From positions 3,935,501-3,999,500 of the forward strand of contig NC_019684.1 of assembly GCF_000316645.1 (NCBI RefSeq): a stretch of 64,000 bases of DNA, read 5' to 3'. Under the pieces are notes generated by a model. The model searched no databases. It saw only the letters and a program-made list of their open reading frames with translations, and was not told where the DNA came from. Positions 43,042 to 58,000 of the stretch are shown piece after piece. The DNA comes from Nostoc sp. PCC 7524. Lineage in GTDB: Bacteria; Cyanobacteriota; Cyanobacteriia; Cyanobacteriales; Nostocaceae. Made by a program: the position numbers and the translations under genes. The stretch's first letter is position 1, and each line of letters opens with the position of its first letter.

Positions 43042-46000
43042 TTAGATACGTTTACTAACAGTAGTGCTGGTAGTATCTTCACCACCATCATCATCAGTCA
43101 CAGTCACGGTAACAATGTAGTTATCCACATCGTTATAGATGAAATTGTTGGGATTATTCATAGCCTCCAGAGCAACATTATCGATGATTAAGAATGAACG
43201 GAAAATAGCTGTTCCCTGACTACCATCACGGTCAATTTGGATAGTGGTGCTATTAGCGGTGGGGCCTTGAACCAGGCGCACATAACCATCAGCAATAGCA
43301 TTTGTACCCTGATAACCGCCAATCACCAAACTATCAAGTAGTTGACTCAGATTGATTTTGTCTTTACCAACTTCAAAGTCAGTAATACGATGACTCGATT
43401 CTCTGATGTCGGTATAAATAAACTCATCATTACCCGCACCACCAGTAAGGGTTTTAGCACCAACACCACCAAAAATTCGGTCATTACCGCTAGTACCATT
43501 TAAAGCAGAGCGGCTACCATCACCACTGATGACTGTGTATTCATAGGTAGCTGTGAATGCGCCTGTGGTCGCATCAACTACTGCATTGGAGGTAGTACCG
43601 TTACCCCAATCGATAGTCACAGTGTGGGTATCGAGTAGTCCTACATCATTGAATTCACCAGTAATAGACACCAAGTTGCTGCGATTGAGTTTTGTTTCAG
43701 TGCGTTGGAATGCCGTAATCACTGGAGCAACATTAGTCACAGTCACAATCGTGCTAGCAGTGCCACTGTCACCATCATCGTCAGTGACCGTAGCAGTAAT
43801 GGTGTAGTTATCGATAGCTGTACCAGTGGGGTTATCATCTGCGTAGCGACGGGAAGCTGTGAATGTCCGGGTGCTGGCATCAACTGTGGCCGCAGAAGTG
43901 AAACCATCACCCCAATCAATCACTACAGTATGGGTATCTCCAATTCCTGCATCTGTGATTCTGCCGGTAACTACGACTAATCCATTTTCTGTTACAGTTG
44001 TGTTTGCTAATACCAGAGCAGCAATGCTGGGGGCAGCATTATTGATTCTGGCTATAGTCGTAGCAGTATTACTAGCATTATCTTTGTCAGTTACTGTGGC
44101 AGTAATGACGTAATCTTGATTATCTCCATACTGATGGGACAGATCAAAATCACTGGTACCAGCAGCCAAATTAAATGTCTCTGATGAGCCATCACCCCAA
44201 TCCACTACCAGAACGAAACTATCTTGAATACCAGGGTCAACAATCCTGCCCGTCAAGCGGCTAGTACCACCTTCTAAGGCGGTTGTCGCTGACAAGTTTT
44301 GCAGTTGTGGTGCGGTATTGCTCACCGTCACAGTCTTGGTTGCCGTGTAAGTGCCATCTTCATCAATGGCTGTCACCACAATCACCCGTGTACCATTGTC
44401 TGTAAATCGGTGAGTCAGAGATTGGGTAGCCCCAGCAAAAGTTTCGACTGTGCCATCATTCCAATCTACAATCCATTGACTAACTGTGTCATTACCAGGA
44501 TCAGTGGCACTTAAATTGAGGATGTATGGCGCTCCCTCTACGGCGCTATCTGCACCACTGATTATTAATGTCGGGGAAACTTCCAACAGTGTCACCTCAG
44601 TGAACAATTCCGTGGCACCGCCATCCTGATCCTGAATTACACCCCGGATAGTCTTAATGCCACTATCACTGAGGAATTGGGCAGGAACTACCACAGAACT
44701 AGAACTGCTGTTGATAATTTCAAACTGACCATCATTGTTAAAGTCGTAGCTGTAGAGGAAACCAACCGTTGTATCACTGAGGGATGGATCAAATTGGTCG
44801 ATGAAGGAGACGGTGGTGGTACTACCTTCATTGACTGCACCACTATTAACTAAGTTGGCTGTGGGGGCTGTGTTCATCACCCGGAGATTGACGGCGTTCG
44901 ATGTGGCTTGTTGGTCGGTGCCGTAGTTGACTCGCACACGGACATTGTAAGTACCGTTATTCTGGATGGGATTGGCAGCTAGTTGTTGTAACTGTGTCCA
45001 TGACAGGGTGGGATTTTCATCTGTGGCATCCCCGAAAATACCATCTCCGTTAATATCCCAACTATAGGCTGTGGGTGTGCCGACGGCTATGGCATTGAGT
45101 GTGAGGGCTTCACCTTCCGCAATGGTATAGGGGCCACCAGCATTAACTTGATTGGCTGAAACTATAACGCTGACTGTCTTCGGCGCGGCAAAGGTGGCAT
45201 TGGGTGCGGAATCTTCATCAACTGCACCGACTAGGATTTGGGCTTTGCCTGGATTTGTGTAGATATGAGTAGCTGAAGTGGTGTTACTACCAAAGATTTC
45301 GATAGGTGTGCCATCGCCCCAATCAATGCGCCATTCAAACACGCGGTCATTACCAGGGTCGGTAGCAGAGAAGTTAATTGTATAGGGTGTGCCTACTGCT
45401 ACTTCATTGGCACCACTGACTTGGATGGTGGGTGGTGTGTTGATGATGGTGAGGTTAGTCAAGGCATTACTAGAGAAACCATCGCTGTTAGTGGCTCGGA
45501 CACCGATTTGGTATGTACCGTTGTCCGCTAATCCTAGATCCACCAGTTGCGCCCAACTAAGTATCAAAGTTGCCCCATCAGCTTCACCAAAACTGCCGTC
45601 CCCATTAATATCCCAAGCGACTGGCTCGGACAGTGAGTTACCCAATCCTAGGGGTGTAACATTGACCCGCAAAGTGACTGACTGACCTTCAGCGATTTGG
45701 TAAGGCTGATTCAGGAAGTTAATGATAGGTGCGGCAATAACAATGACATTTCCCTCAAAGGTATCGTACTGGAGTACACCCCTATTGGTGACGTTGATAT
45801 TACCTGCACCTGGAGTGGGTGGGGCTGGTGTGTAGTTGGGGGTATTGGGGTTGGGATTTTGGGGATCGAAGATGAGGATGTCGCCTTGGTTTTGGGGTAC
45901 GCCATTGGGGTTGTCTCCGTGAGCAATGGTAGTAGCAGAGGTGGGGAGATTGGCTCCAGAGACGCGTACAGTGTCACGGTTATCACCACCAAAGACTTCA

Positions 46001-49000
46001 GTCCGGCTAAATTCTCCGACTCGTTCGATGTTGATGATATCGTCCCCAGTCTCACCCCGGACAATCAGGTTAGTACGAGGAGTGTTGGCACGGAGTTGAG
46101 CTGTGTCATTGCCTGCACCTAGGTTCACTACCGTCGCAGAACTTAAAGCTTGTAAGGTGACAATATCATCTCCATCTCCAGTGTTGATGGTGGTTGTGAC
46201 TACTTCTGGGGAGGGAGCTTGGCGCAGGGTGATAATGTCTTCACCACTGGCTGTGCTGACTGCTAAGGCTTCGATGTTGTCGAATGTGGTGAGTAGGGTG
46301 ACTGGTTCGGGGAGGAGTGTATTAGTGTTGAAGACTGCCAATCCCCCATTAATGCCCGTAGTTCCTAGGCTACTGATGAATGTCTTGTTGCCAGTGGCGT
46401 TGGTGGCTATGGCTGTGGGTGTCCGCAATCCGACAGCACCGCCGACATTATTCCGTAGCAATTGCACGAATTGCAACTTGCCGTTGCTGGTGTCATGCTC
46501 AAACACAGCGATCGCATTGCTGTCTGTACCGCTTACCATGACGTACCTGCCATCTGGTGTTACCGTCACATCACTAGCACCGAGCAGACCACGGATACCA
46601 TTGACCCCGTTCTGGAGTGTTTGGACACGGGTGAGGGTTTGAGTGGTGGTGTCGCGTTGGAAGACAGAGAGTGTATTACCGTCTTGACCTGTAACGTAAA
46701 CAAAGCGATCGTCTGGGCTGGTTGCTAGACCTTTAGCTCCGTCTAGTCCGTTGGCTGTTCCTGATATTCTCTGGATCAGGCTCAGGTTACTAGCGTTGAG
46801 AACTACTAAACTGTCGCTGCTACGACTGACTGCATAGATTAGTGAACCATCACCACTAACTTTTAGGTTGCTAAAGTTACCGATACCATCAGGATTTGTG
46901 ACTAACGTACTCTGTGACAATCCACCAGTCGCGCTGTTACGGGAGTATCTGACTATGCCATTGGTACCAGATGTATAAAGGGAATTACCATCTGGACTGA
47001 GTGCTATGGTCTCAAATACTCCTTGTCCTGAACCGAATGGGAATGTAAACACTCCCACTGTATTCACAAATGTTAAGTTACCGTCAGCCGCATTTCGCTG
47101 GAATATGGCGATTCTTCTATCGCCTGGGCTGGTAACGTAGGCATAATTGCCGTCACTACTCATCACAACGTCAGTTGCTCCTGCTAGCCCATCGACACCT
47201 TCTAAGCCGTCTTTGAATAACTGGCGCTGAGACAGGTCATTGGCATTCACAACTACTAAGGCGTTTTGTGTGGGGTTGACTCCGTAGATTTGTTTGCTGT
47301 CTGGGCTGAGTGCAATTGATTGCAGTCCGGTGATATTGGGTGTCACGCTCAAGTCTGGACGGGCGGCTCGGATGTAGGCTACTTGTCCATCAATTAGGGT
47401 GGTGTTGTTGATGGATGTGATTGGCCCAGTAATCGTAGCGTTGACTTTGACGGCATCATTGGGTATGAGTGTTGCCCATACTGCTCCGGGGTTGAGTGCG
47501 GTTAATGTTTGCGCTCCTCCTGTGCCGCCGAATATCGGGTTGGTGTTGATGCCGGCAGTGAGCAAGTTTTGGGAAATGGTTGAAGTGAGGTTTGTGGGTA
47601 AGATTCCTAGTGTTGGGTTTGTTAATACTGTGTCTGTCAGGTTGATGAACAACAGCATATCGAAGTCGGCTGTTTTGGTGCCGTTAACACCATAGGTGCC
47701 GTAGTCTTGGTTGAAGCCCGTTGGTCCTAAGTCTAGCCTGTAAACTGCTATCAGGGCATCTGCGGGTGGTTTGTCAATGATGCTGGAGGTACTGAGGTCA
47801 TAGTCTAATGATCTACCATCTAATCCTGAGAGTATGCCGTAGGTGTTTGCTCCTCCTGCTACACCAGCGATGAATGGCGTACTTCTTTGGGTGCTAGTAA
47901 AGGAATTTAGATAGGGGTTGTCTGCACGCTGACCATTAAAGAAGGATGTGTTTGCTCCTGTTCTGGTTCCTGGAATGCTACCTGTGTGGGTGTTACTACC
48001 AATAATTAGCCGTCCATTACCTCCAGTTTGAAAACCGCTACCCCCGGAAGTATTGACTGTGGCACTACCTGCATTTACCGTTGTGCCGTAGAGCTTGACT
48101 GTACCGCCAGCACCACCGGCACCAGTACCGCCAGCACCACCCAAGCCGCCAGTACCTCCGTCTCCACCATTGCCACCATTACCACCATTGCCGCCATTAC
48201 CACCGTCGATTAAACCTCCATCTTCGCCATTGCCACCATTTGTCCGCCCATTATTCCGGTTAGCATTTTTAGTTCCAGGCGCACGGCTGCTAGTGTCAGC
48301 AGCACCAGGATTCTGACCATTACCACCTTGAGCAGAGAATGTGGAGGATGGAGTATTTACTCGACCTTGGGCAATGATTTCAAAGGCTCCACCGCCAGCA
48401 CCACCATTACCACCAGGAGTACCATTGGCACCTTTTCCACCTTGACCACCATCTCCACCGCGTCCACCATTGCCACCATTGCCGCCTTGTAAAACGACAA
48501 CCGCAAAGGGAACGGCGAAAGAGCCTGAGCCGCCGCCGCCGCCGCCACCACCACCGCCGCCGCCAGCGCCACCACTGCCGCCGGAGCCACCGCCACCGCC
48601 AGCACCAGCACCACCACCACCACCACCGGAGATGGTCAGGCCACTACCGCTATTCTGACCTAAAGACCCACTACCTCCGGGTTGACCAGGGTTCCCGTTG
48701 AAGCCATCTAAATTCACACCGTTTTCGCCGTCGCTACCGCCACCACTGCCATCATTACCACGTCCTCCACTGGCAAAGTCACCTAGTGAACCACCTGTAC
48801 CACGAGTGCCTCCGAAACCACCAAAGCGTCCGGATACACCAGTGCCACCATTACCGCCAGTGCCACCATCACCACCACTGTTAGGTGAATTGATGCCACT
48901 GATGCCATCACCACCATCTTGACCCCTATCAGCCGTGATACTTCCAGAACCAAGCACACCACTGTCACCAGATATACCATTTTTGCCGTTTTCTAGTGTT

Positions 49001-52000
49001 GAACTCTCGAATACTGAAAAGTCTCTCCCCGTACCGCCAGCACCACCGGCACCACCGGCACCACCGGCACCACCGCCACCACCGTTACTACCATTACCAC
49101 CACCACCAGCACCACCGCCAGCACCACCACCTATTCCGGGTGTTGTACCGTTAGCGGAGAAGTTGAAGGTGACACCAGCACCAACATTGACATCATTACC
49201 AGCCAGTAAGGAGAGTCCACGACTACCAAACCCTGAGACGATGCTATTACCCGGAACGGAGGTATTGTCAGCAAAGTTGATGTTACCTCCGAAGCGGAAT
49301 TGGGCAATGTTGCCATTAACTACAGATGTCAGCAATTTGGCTCCATTAATGGAGTCATTGTTACGGATAACTTGCTCATAGTTACCATTCTCGTCTGAGT
49401 CAATGTAGATCGCTAGATTATCTGTGTCGAACAGAATATCGCCAGTTAGATTTAAGGTGGGTGTGGATGTGGTGATAGTTGTCGGCGCAATGTTGGCGAA
49501 CTGTTCTCTAGCAACGATGTTGTCTACTAAGGTTGTACCCGGTTGCCAAGACACAGACCTCAAAGCCCCGAAACTGGTGGGTAAATTGAAGGTTTGAAAA
49601 CCAGTATTACCTGCTACTGAAACTACGTGTGTGACTGTTGCACCATTCATGGTGGTGCCAGTGAAGGTTACAGACTGGGTTGTGGGTGCAGCCAGGGATA
49701 AAGAATAAAGTGCGAAGCTTCCACCTGTGGCTGATGTGAAAGTGAATCTATCTTCAATGACTTGATCGTTAATGGATTGAACCTTGGCTGCTGGACTAAT
49801 GGTATCATCACGCAGAATTGGCAAGGGAACTGTAATCGGGCCAAGAGGAAGAGGAAATGAAAATGTGCGGGTACTCGCAATTTGGAAGCCATCTTCTGTG
49901 TAGCTAGAAGCATTACCTTGCAACTTGTCGAAATCAATCACAGTGTCATAGTTGCGGAAACTGTCAAAGTCCACAGGCTCCAGTACAGTCAAACCAGAGC
50001 GCAGTTCGACGCGATCGCCATCAATTAATCCTTCAATATTGTTAGTCGTCTCACTCACAACATTCAAGGTATCAGCCTGAGTACCACCGATAATCCGCGT
50101 CAGTTCCGCACCCTCGGTATTAATCACGGAAATGGGTAATGTACCAGGAGCAAGTTGAGCTTCCAGAATTTCCCCATTCTTGAGTGTCCAGTCTAAAGGC
50201 TGGCTGCTATTACCGCTATTGTCTACCACCAGAGTCTCAACATCTAACTTGAGATTCGTAAACTGGTTATCTGTGGGTACACCATCGATAATCACGGTGA
50301 CTGTATCGACACCAAGTTCACCGGAGATGTTGGTTTCAGGACTACCGATGCTGCGGACAGTAATGGCATCATCGCCGTCGCCACCTTTGACTGTGACCAC
50401 CGTGTTGGCTAGGGTGGTGTCAATGGTGAGGTCATCGTTACCTGTGCCGAGTTTCATTTCTACTTGCTCAATGGCACGGAAGCTGATATCACCAGGTGTT
50501 AAGTTCTCAATGACACCTGTGTCAGCTTGTGTATCATCCCTGAGCAGTCCGCCAATCGTCGCCGCAGTTTGGCTGGAGCGATCTATAATCAGCCTGTCAA
50601 CATCGCTTCCTTCACCATTAATCGCCAGTGCAGCATTGGCATTGAGAACGGTTACTTGATCATCGCCATCACCAAGGTTGAGATTTACCGCCGCAGTAGT
50701 ATTGACGACTGTTACTTGGTCACTGCCTCCACCTGTATTTAAAGTGAGTGGTGTTGTGGTATCCAGGAGGGTGAATTGGTCATTACTATCACTTTGGGTA
50801 ATAGTCAGGGCTGTGATTTGCTCAAATTCGATGCGTCCGGGTACATCTGAGCCGGTGATCACACCACGGTTGAGGGTTAAATCGCTGGCAATGTTGGAGT
50901 TGACTAATAGAGTATCTACTCCTAATCCTCCTTGCACCAGTAGGCGTGCGGCAATTCGTGGTAGTTCATTTCCTACCGTGATGCTGTCATCCCCTGCACC
51001 AGTGTTGATGGTTGTCTCAGTATCAATGCCATTGACGGTGAATTGATCATTGCCGTTGCCTAGATTGATCTGTATGCGCTCCAAGCCACTGTAGACAATA
51101 CCTCGTTCTAAATTGCTGGCTGTTTGGTCTGTTGCACCCATGCCCAAACCTGTGATGCGTTTGCTGTCTAGGATACCTGCGTTGGTAGTGGTGTCGCCTG
51201 TATCGTTGATGTTAAGGGTATCAGTACCAGTCCCACCGCGAATCTCTAGCAGTCCATCAATCTCGTTAACTTGGTTGTTGGTATTGCCGACATTGATAGT
51301 GTTTGTACCTGCGCCTATATTCACCAAGGTTGCCGTGTTGTCTTGGGTACTGTGAATATTGACTGTATTGGCATTTTTACCCAAGGATATCTGCATAGCT
51401 TCAATATCTGCATATTGAATGCCTAAATTCATACCGAAACCTGTAACACGGTTGTTGGTGATGGTGCCTGTGTTGATTTTGCTGTCGGCAGAGTCATCTA
51501 GTTCTATGCGGTCAGTACCTGTACCACCGCGAATAATTACCTGTCCCCGAATATTGTCTAGGATGCCATCGGTGTTGGCTTGTGGTGTGGCTTGGCTACC
51601 GATGTAAATTATGTCGTCGCCACCGCCTGTTTCAATGGTGGTGGTAACTCCGGGGTTAACGTTGCGGAGGGTAATCACATCACCGTCTACTTCCCCTGTA
51701 ATTAGTACAGAACTAGCTGCGATCGCCCCAGCTAATTCTATGACTGTACCCTCTAGATCGGCGTTAGTCCAATCACCAGTAATAGTGACTGTTGACCCGG
51801 CTGTGACTGTACTACCGGCTGCTAATACTACATTGTCACCTACTAGCAGGTTGACTGTTCCCTGATTTGCCAAAATCTTACTACCATTACCCAAGACTAA
51901 ATCTTGTCCTTGGCTGGCTAGGTCTGGTAGTGTCAGTTGGACATTGCCTGCAATGGAGGTGACATCATTAATACTTAAGCCACCCTCAATGTCGCTAATC

Positions 52001-55000
52001 ACGATGTTTTGCTGTGCCAAAGCTGTGAGTCCAGCCGTGGTAGCAGTCGCATTCACTTCTAGGGGATTGGCATTACTACCAATACTACCGTTGAGGGCAT
52101 TGAGTTTAATTTGTTGGGCGGTGATGTCTGCGGTGGCTGTATCGTTACCATCTAAGATTGAGCCTTGGGCTTGCAGGTCTACGTTACCATTGCTGGAGGT
52201 GACTTGGTTGATGGTTAAGTCGTCGGCAAATTCGTTGATGAAGATGTTGTTGCGAGCGATCGCACTCAATGCACTAGACTGAGTTTGGATACGGTTACTA
52301 GCTGTACCGATGCTGCCGTTGTCAGTCTGCAAAGTTAAAGCGGTTGTTTCTATTTTGGCTGTGGGGTCGGAGGTGATGATATTACCGCCGTTGTTGAGGA
52401 TTTGTGTGCTGCCGAAGGGGTTGTCAATAAATCCATTGAGGCGGATATCTGCGTTGCTGGTGTTGGTGATGCTAATTGCTGTATTGCCAGGGTTGGTTGT
52501 GGTGGTGTAGTTAAAGCCAGCTTGATTCCTGACGTTGACGGTAATATTGCTGTTTAACTGCCCTGATGTGTTGAGGACATCAATATCATTGATTTTCAGA
52601 TGCTTGGTGGAACGATTGATGATGTCTACACGCTCGAATCCAGTGATAAACTCTACTGTGGCGTTGCCTCTAATCACAGCCTCGTCTGCGATCGTTACTG
52701 GTGTAGTTGTGGTGTCATAGACCGATTCCTGCATCGAGAAGATGATAGTTCCCGCTAGAGTATTGGTGTTGGTAATATCATCAACAATAATCTCGGTAGG
52801 TGTTTGCTGGACGTTGACGTTGACTTGGCGCACTACATTACCGTTAGCATCAATCTCTAGGGTAGGGCTAGGCGCACCCAACATGACTATCTTGGAGTTG
52901 AAGTCGATTGTCCGGTTGAGGGATAAGGTGCGGTTTCCTGTAGCTTCCCCTGTTTCGATGACAGCGCCGTTCTGCTCTGGGGTTGCAGCAAAGCTGATTG
53001 TCAATGGGGTGTTGGCTTCTACTAACAAACTTCTGGTAGCGATTTCCGAGCCAGTACCAGTATTCACGTTTGTGGTTGTGGTTTGGGTAGTAGTTGCGGT
53101 GGAATTGGTGTCTGCGCCTAAACCTTCCGTTGTCGCACTGGTTTTAGAATTGGTCTTGAGTTCATCGTGTCTAGCACTAATTTTGACTTGGTTTGTGCCT
53201 TTAATCTTGGCTTGGGCGGCGATATCGACTTGGGCTGTGGAAGTTGTAGTTAGGGTAGCAGTCGCATTAGAAGTAGCGCCGATGACGTAGGAAATAGCCG
53301 TAGCTGTGGGAGTGAGATCAATTTTGGTGACAACAGCTTGCAGAGTGACGACGTTAGCAGTCAACTCAACGGCATTGCCAATATTAGTTTTAGTTTCGTC
53401 AATCAGTGTAGTGGTGATTTCGGTGCGCGTATCAGCTCCTAATCCTCCAGCTTCAGCTTTGGCTTCAGGAGAATTAGCAGTGGTACTCATTTTCGCTGTG
53501 ACTTCCAGATTATCACCTGCGGCGATCGCGCTTCTGTCGTCCACGGATGCCGTAGTCTGATCATTGATACTAATGGTTGAATTCGACCTGTAGATGGGGA
53601 CTCCACCACCACCAGTATTTTTCGAGTCAGCGTCAGCTTCGTTGGTGGAATCTGCAATTAACTGGAAGTTACCCCCGGCAATAATTACTACATCTTCGCC
53701 GACTGAGGCTGTAATCACAGGGGTGATGCTGACTTCTGATAGGGAGAAACCAACTGCGATACCAGCCACCGTAAAGCCATCCGTATTGACAGTAGCCTTG
53801 GTAGTAGAAATCGCATTAACTTTGACATCACCCGTAGCATAGATGCCAGCAGCATTGCCAATGAGAGCATTAACTTTGACGTTGAGGGTGGCTTTGGCAT
53901 CGTTACCCGTACCAGAACCAATACCCGCCGCTACGGCTTTAGTTTTCGCCATCCATTGATTGTCCAGGGGTCTAATCTTGGAATCGGCTGTGACTATTAA
54001 GCTGCCAATCTTCGGCCCATCGGCTTGTCCCATTTGGACGTTGAAGCCGGACGTGCCATCACCTATGTAAGCACTGGTTTCACCACCAATATTAACTCTA
54101 GCGATCGCCGCTCCAGCCGCTAATCCCCCAATATCTAATCCAAAGTTCTCTGCCGATACCTTCCGGTCACTGGTGGCTGTAATCTTAACTTCATCAGCTT
54201 GGAGGATTTCTGCCCCGGCATCAACATAGGCTTTTTGTTCACTGTTGTCAGTTAAAATTACTACCTGCGCCCCCAAGGACACCGCACCAATTCGACCTCC
54301 CACAGCGAATCCTTTCAGGGATTCGGTGAATTTGGCTGATACCAGGACGTTATCACCTGTTTGTGTCCCGGCTGTCACCCTAGCATTACCACCAAGAGCC
54401 GCATCAGTAACACTCTTGATGTTGGCAACTACCACAGAACCACCCAGCCCCACTAATCCAGCTGCCCCACTACCAGCCGTATTATTTAGGTGGAGTTCTT
54501 CATGGGCGCGGACATTGACATCATCACCAGCAGTCACAACACCGTCAATCCAGGCCACTGTGCCTAACCTTATACCTGTAGGACTACCACTACCAGATAA
54601 AGCCACACTCGTCGCTTTCAGGTTGAGGGTGAGTTGGTGAGTCCCGGTGACATTAGCCGCCGAGGTGAGGTTAATAGCTATCCCTTGCTGGGCATCGGCT
54701 TCAGTTGCCGCTAGCTGAATTTGATTGTTTTCTTTGAGAATCACGTAGTAGACACCACCATCTACTAGGTTGCCGATACTGCCAGCAGAGTTGGCATCTT
54801 TGCGATAGACAACGGCATCACCAGTAGCAAAACCTGGGGCAGACTGGAAGGTAATGGTGTCTGTGGTGTAGTCTACTGCCTGACTGACATCAAAATTGCG
54901 TTGAATTGTACTGCCGAAGGCACTAGAAACATTAGCAGCTTCCGTCAGGGTTTCGGTGAGTTTTTGCAGGGCATCACTACTCAATCCACCTTGGGAATCT

Positions 55001-58000
55001 AAAGCCGTGCCGAACGACCACACTGAAATTGCACCTGTTAAAGCTCCCAGACCCACAGCACCGCTAATAGTGAGGCTGTTAATATTCTTGTAAGACAGGG
55101 CATTCACATCAACACTTTGAGCGGCGGTGACTACCGCACCTGTACCGATAAAGGCATTAGTATTATTGTTGACGTTACCTACATCAACGCTACCACTGAT
55201 GCCACCTGCACCACCCGCAAAGCCTAATGCTTTAGCCTCGAAAGTCGCCTTGTTAACTGCCGAGACGTTCACTGATTGGGCAGTGTTCACAGTGGCACTC
55301 GCACCAATATAAGCCACAGTGTTAGAAGCGATATCTTCCACGGTGACAGCACCCGCCAAGCCGAGGAACTTACCAGCCCCAGCCGCTACGATAATGCTGA
55401 CGATTTTCTCTTGGGAAGATGCCTGGACATCCAAACCTTTGAAGCCTGTCTGAGTGGTAAATCCACCGTTACTGATATCTCCATCGTACACACCGTTACT
55501 GAGAGCAGCATTATTACCCTGAGCGTTAATTTCGGAGAAATGACCGACAAAAGCTTGAGTATCTTTTTTGATGACTGAGACACCAACAGAACCACCAATA
55601 CCTGCGGCTCCAATACCCACACCCAGTCCACCTGTACCTGTGGTCATGGTGGTGGTATCATCTGCCGCCACTAAGATATTGCCTCCAGCAGTGGCTTTAG
55701 CACCCTGCTGATCTTGAGCATTATTATCACCGATGTAAGCATAGGTGGTGTTATTCAGGGAGATGACAGACACCGCACCACCCACAGCCACCTTACCAGC
55801 ACCAGCCGCACCTGCCACTACATTCAGAATATCTTCTGAGGCGATCGCTTTGACATAGATATCCCGGTCGGCGGTGAGTTCAGCATTATCACCCACATAA
55901 GCCAGTGTATTGTTATTCACTACTAATACATCGGCACCAGGTACTACCGCTACAGCCCCCGCACCTCCTACTGCTACTACTATCCCCAGGTGATGGAAGT
56001 CGTTACCAGCCGCCACTAAGATTGAGGGTTCTTGGTTAGGAACATTAAAGACGTTGCTCGCTGTGACTTTTGCGCCATCACCAATGTATGCTGAGGTGTG
56101 ATTGGTCAGGACATTGACGGAACCACCGATATTTACTGCTACTGAACCCGCACCACCACCGCTAACGGTGACTCCCAGCAGCTTATCGCTGTTAATGGCT
56201 GTCACCGCTACACCCCGATAGCCTTCCTGTTTTTGGGCTGTGGCGGTGCGAGAGGGGATAGCCGTGAGGGTGTGGGCTGTGCCGGTGGCGGTGGTGGGAT
56301 CTATATCAAGGGCAATTCCCGCCGCCGCATTGGCTTGGCTGCTAGCTAGTTTTATGCGATTTGTCGCGTCTTTAATGACGTAATATGTACCACCCTTGAC
56401 TAATGAACCAATACTGTCTCCACCACCGTTGTCATAGATGACTGCTTGTCCTGTTTGCAAGTCAGTATTGAGAGCAATTGTGTTGTTGCTGTTGTTCACA
56501 GCCGTGGCAGGATTGAAAGTTACAGAGGCGATCGCAGGTAATGATGGATCATCAGCATTGAGAATTCCCAAATTGCTGTTTGTATCGAAGTTACCTGTAT
56601 TGACGGTGATGCCGCTACCAAAGCCTTTGGCTGTTACCTCTGCCTGAGAACCAATAAAGGATTCTGTGGTTTTGGTAATCACAGGTACACTCACGGCAGC
56701 ACCAATGGCGGCTGTGCCACCACCAGTAATACTGCCTGCAATGGTGGTGATGTCTGTATGGTCTTCTGCTGCTACCAACACACTACCATCAGCGTTAATG
56801 GTGGCTTTTCCTGATGGTGTTACTTCGTCTTTAGGATCATCACCGATAAAGGCTCTGGTGGTGTTATTAATCACATGAATACCAGCAGCCCCGGCTATAC
56901 CAGCTGTCGCCCCGCCACCACCAGCGATAGAGACGGAGATAATCGTTTCTTCCGAGAGTGCCTGGACTTTCACATCGCCGGCAGCTTGCACCTCAGCATT
57001 GCCGATGTAAGCTTGGGTATCTTTGGTGATATTGCCTACACCAATGCCAGCACCAATACCTGTAGTACCACCACCACCTACACCACCGGCAGTGTCAATC
57101 AGTCTGGTGTAGTCTACTGCTTTGACGTTGACACTTTGACCAGGGTTGGCTGTGACACCAGTTTCAATATTAATTTTGGCTCCATGACCAATACTAGCGG
57201 TGGTGACTTCTTTCAACACAGTCACAGGAGCAGAACCTGCCACACCTGCACCCTTACTACCTTGTCCAGCTACAGCCAAACTCAAGATATCTTCTGCCGA
57301 GGTAGCTGTGACTGACACACCCCGCACAGCTTCTTTTTGTGCTTGTCCAGCTAGTGCCAGATTACTATCTTTTTTGCCTGTGAAAATCTCAAAGGTTGCC
57401 CGATTACCTCGACCAATTACCGTGATGTTGTCGCCAATTTTCGCTGTGGTCTGGTTGTCGGTGACGATGGTGGAATTAGAAACGCCAAAGGAGGATGTAC
57501 CACCGCCACCAAAAGCACCCGTACCTGTACCAATCTTCACATCGTCATAGGCTTCGACAATCACGTTGCCATCGGCCACAATGCGATCGCCTGCATCACC
57601 TGTGATATAGGCTTCAGTGGTATTTTTAATGACCTCAACCACTATAGAACCACTGATGGCTGTACCGAGGGCAGGACTACCACCCAAGGCAGCAGCGTAA
57701 ATGTCGCTAGTAGATAGCGCCTGTACTCTCACATCGCCTGTAGAACTGGTGACACTGGAATTATCTATGTATGCCTTGGTGGTGTTGATAATATCGTTAT
57801 TTGCGATCGCTGCCCCAACGGTTGTCCCGGCTGAGAAGGCGATACCACCAGCACCGGAGTTAATTTGCGTTTCATCTTTCGCCACAACGCTCACGGTTTT
57901 TGATGCCTCGACTGTTGAGCCGGAAATATGGGCATCAATCGTATTTTTCACGACGTTGACACTTACTGAACCACCCAAGGAGAAGCCACCGGCGGCTGCA

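Noticed and set aside
45697..46122. Plus-strand 141-codon frame opposite the right giant
   Set aside because: Fully inside the strong minus-strand coding frame, with no family match or start signal.
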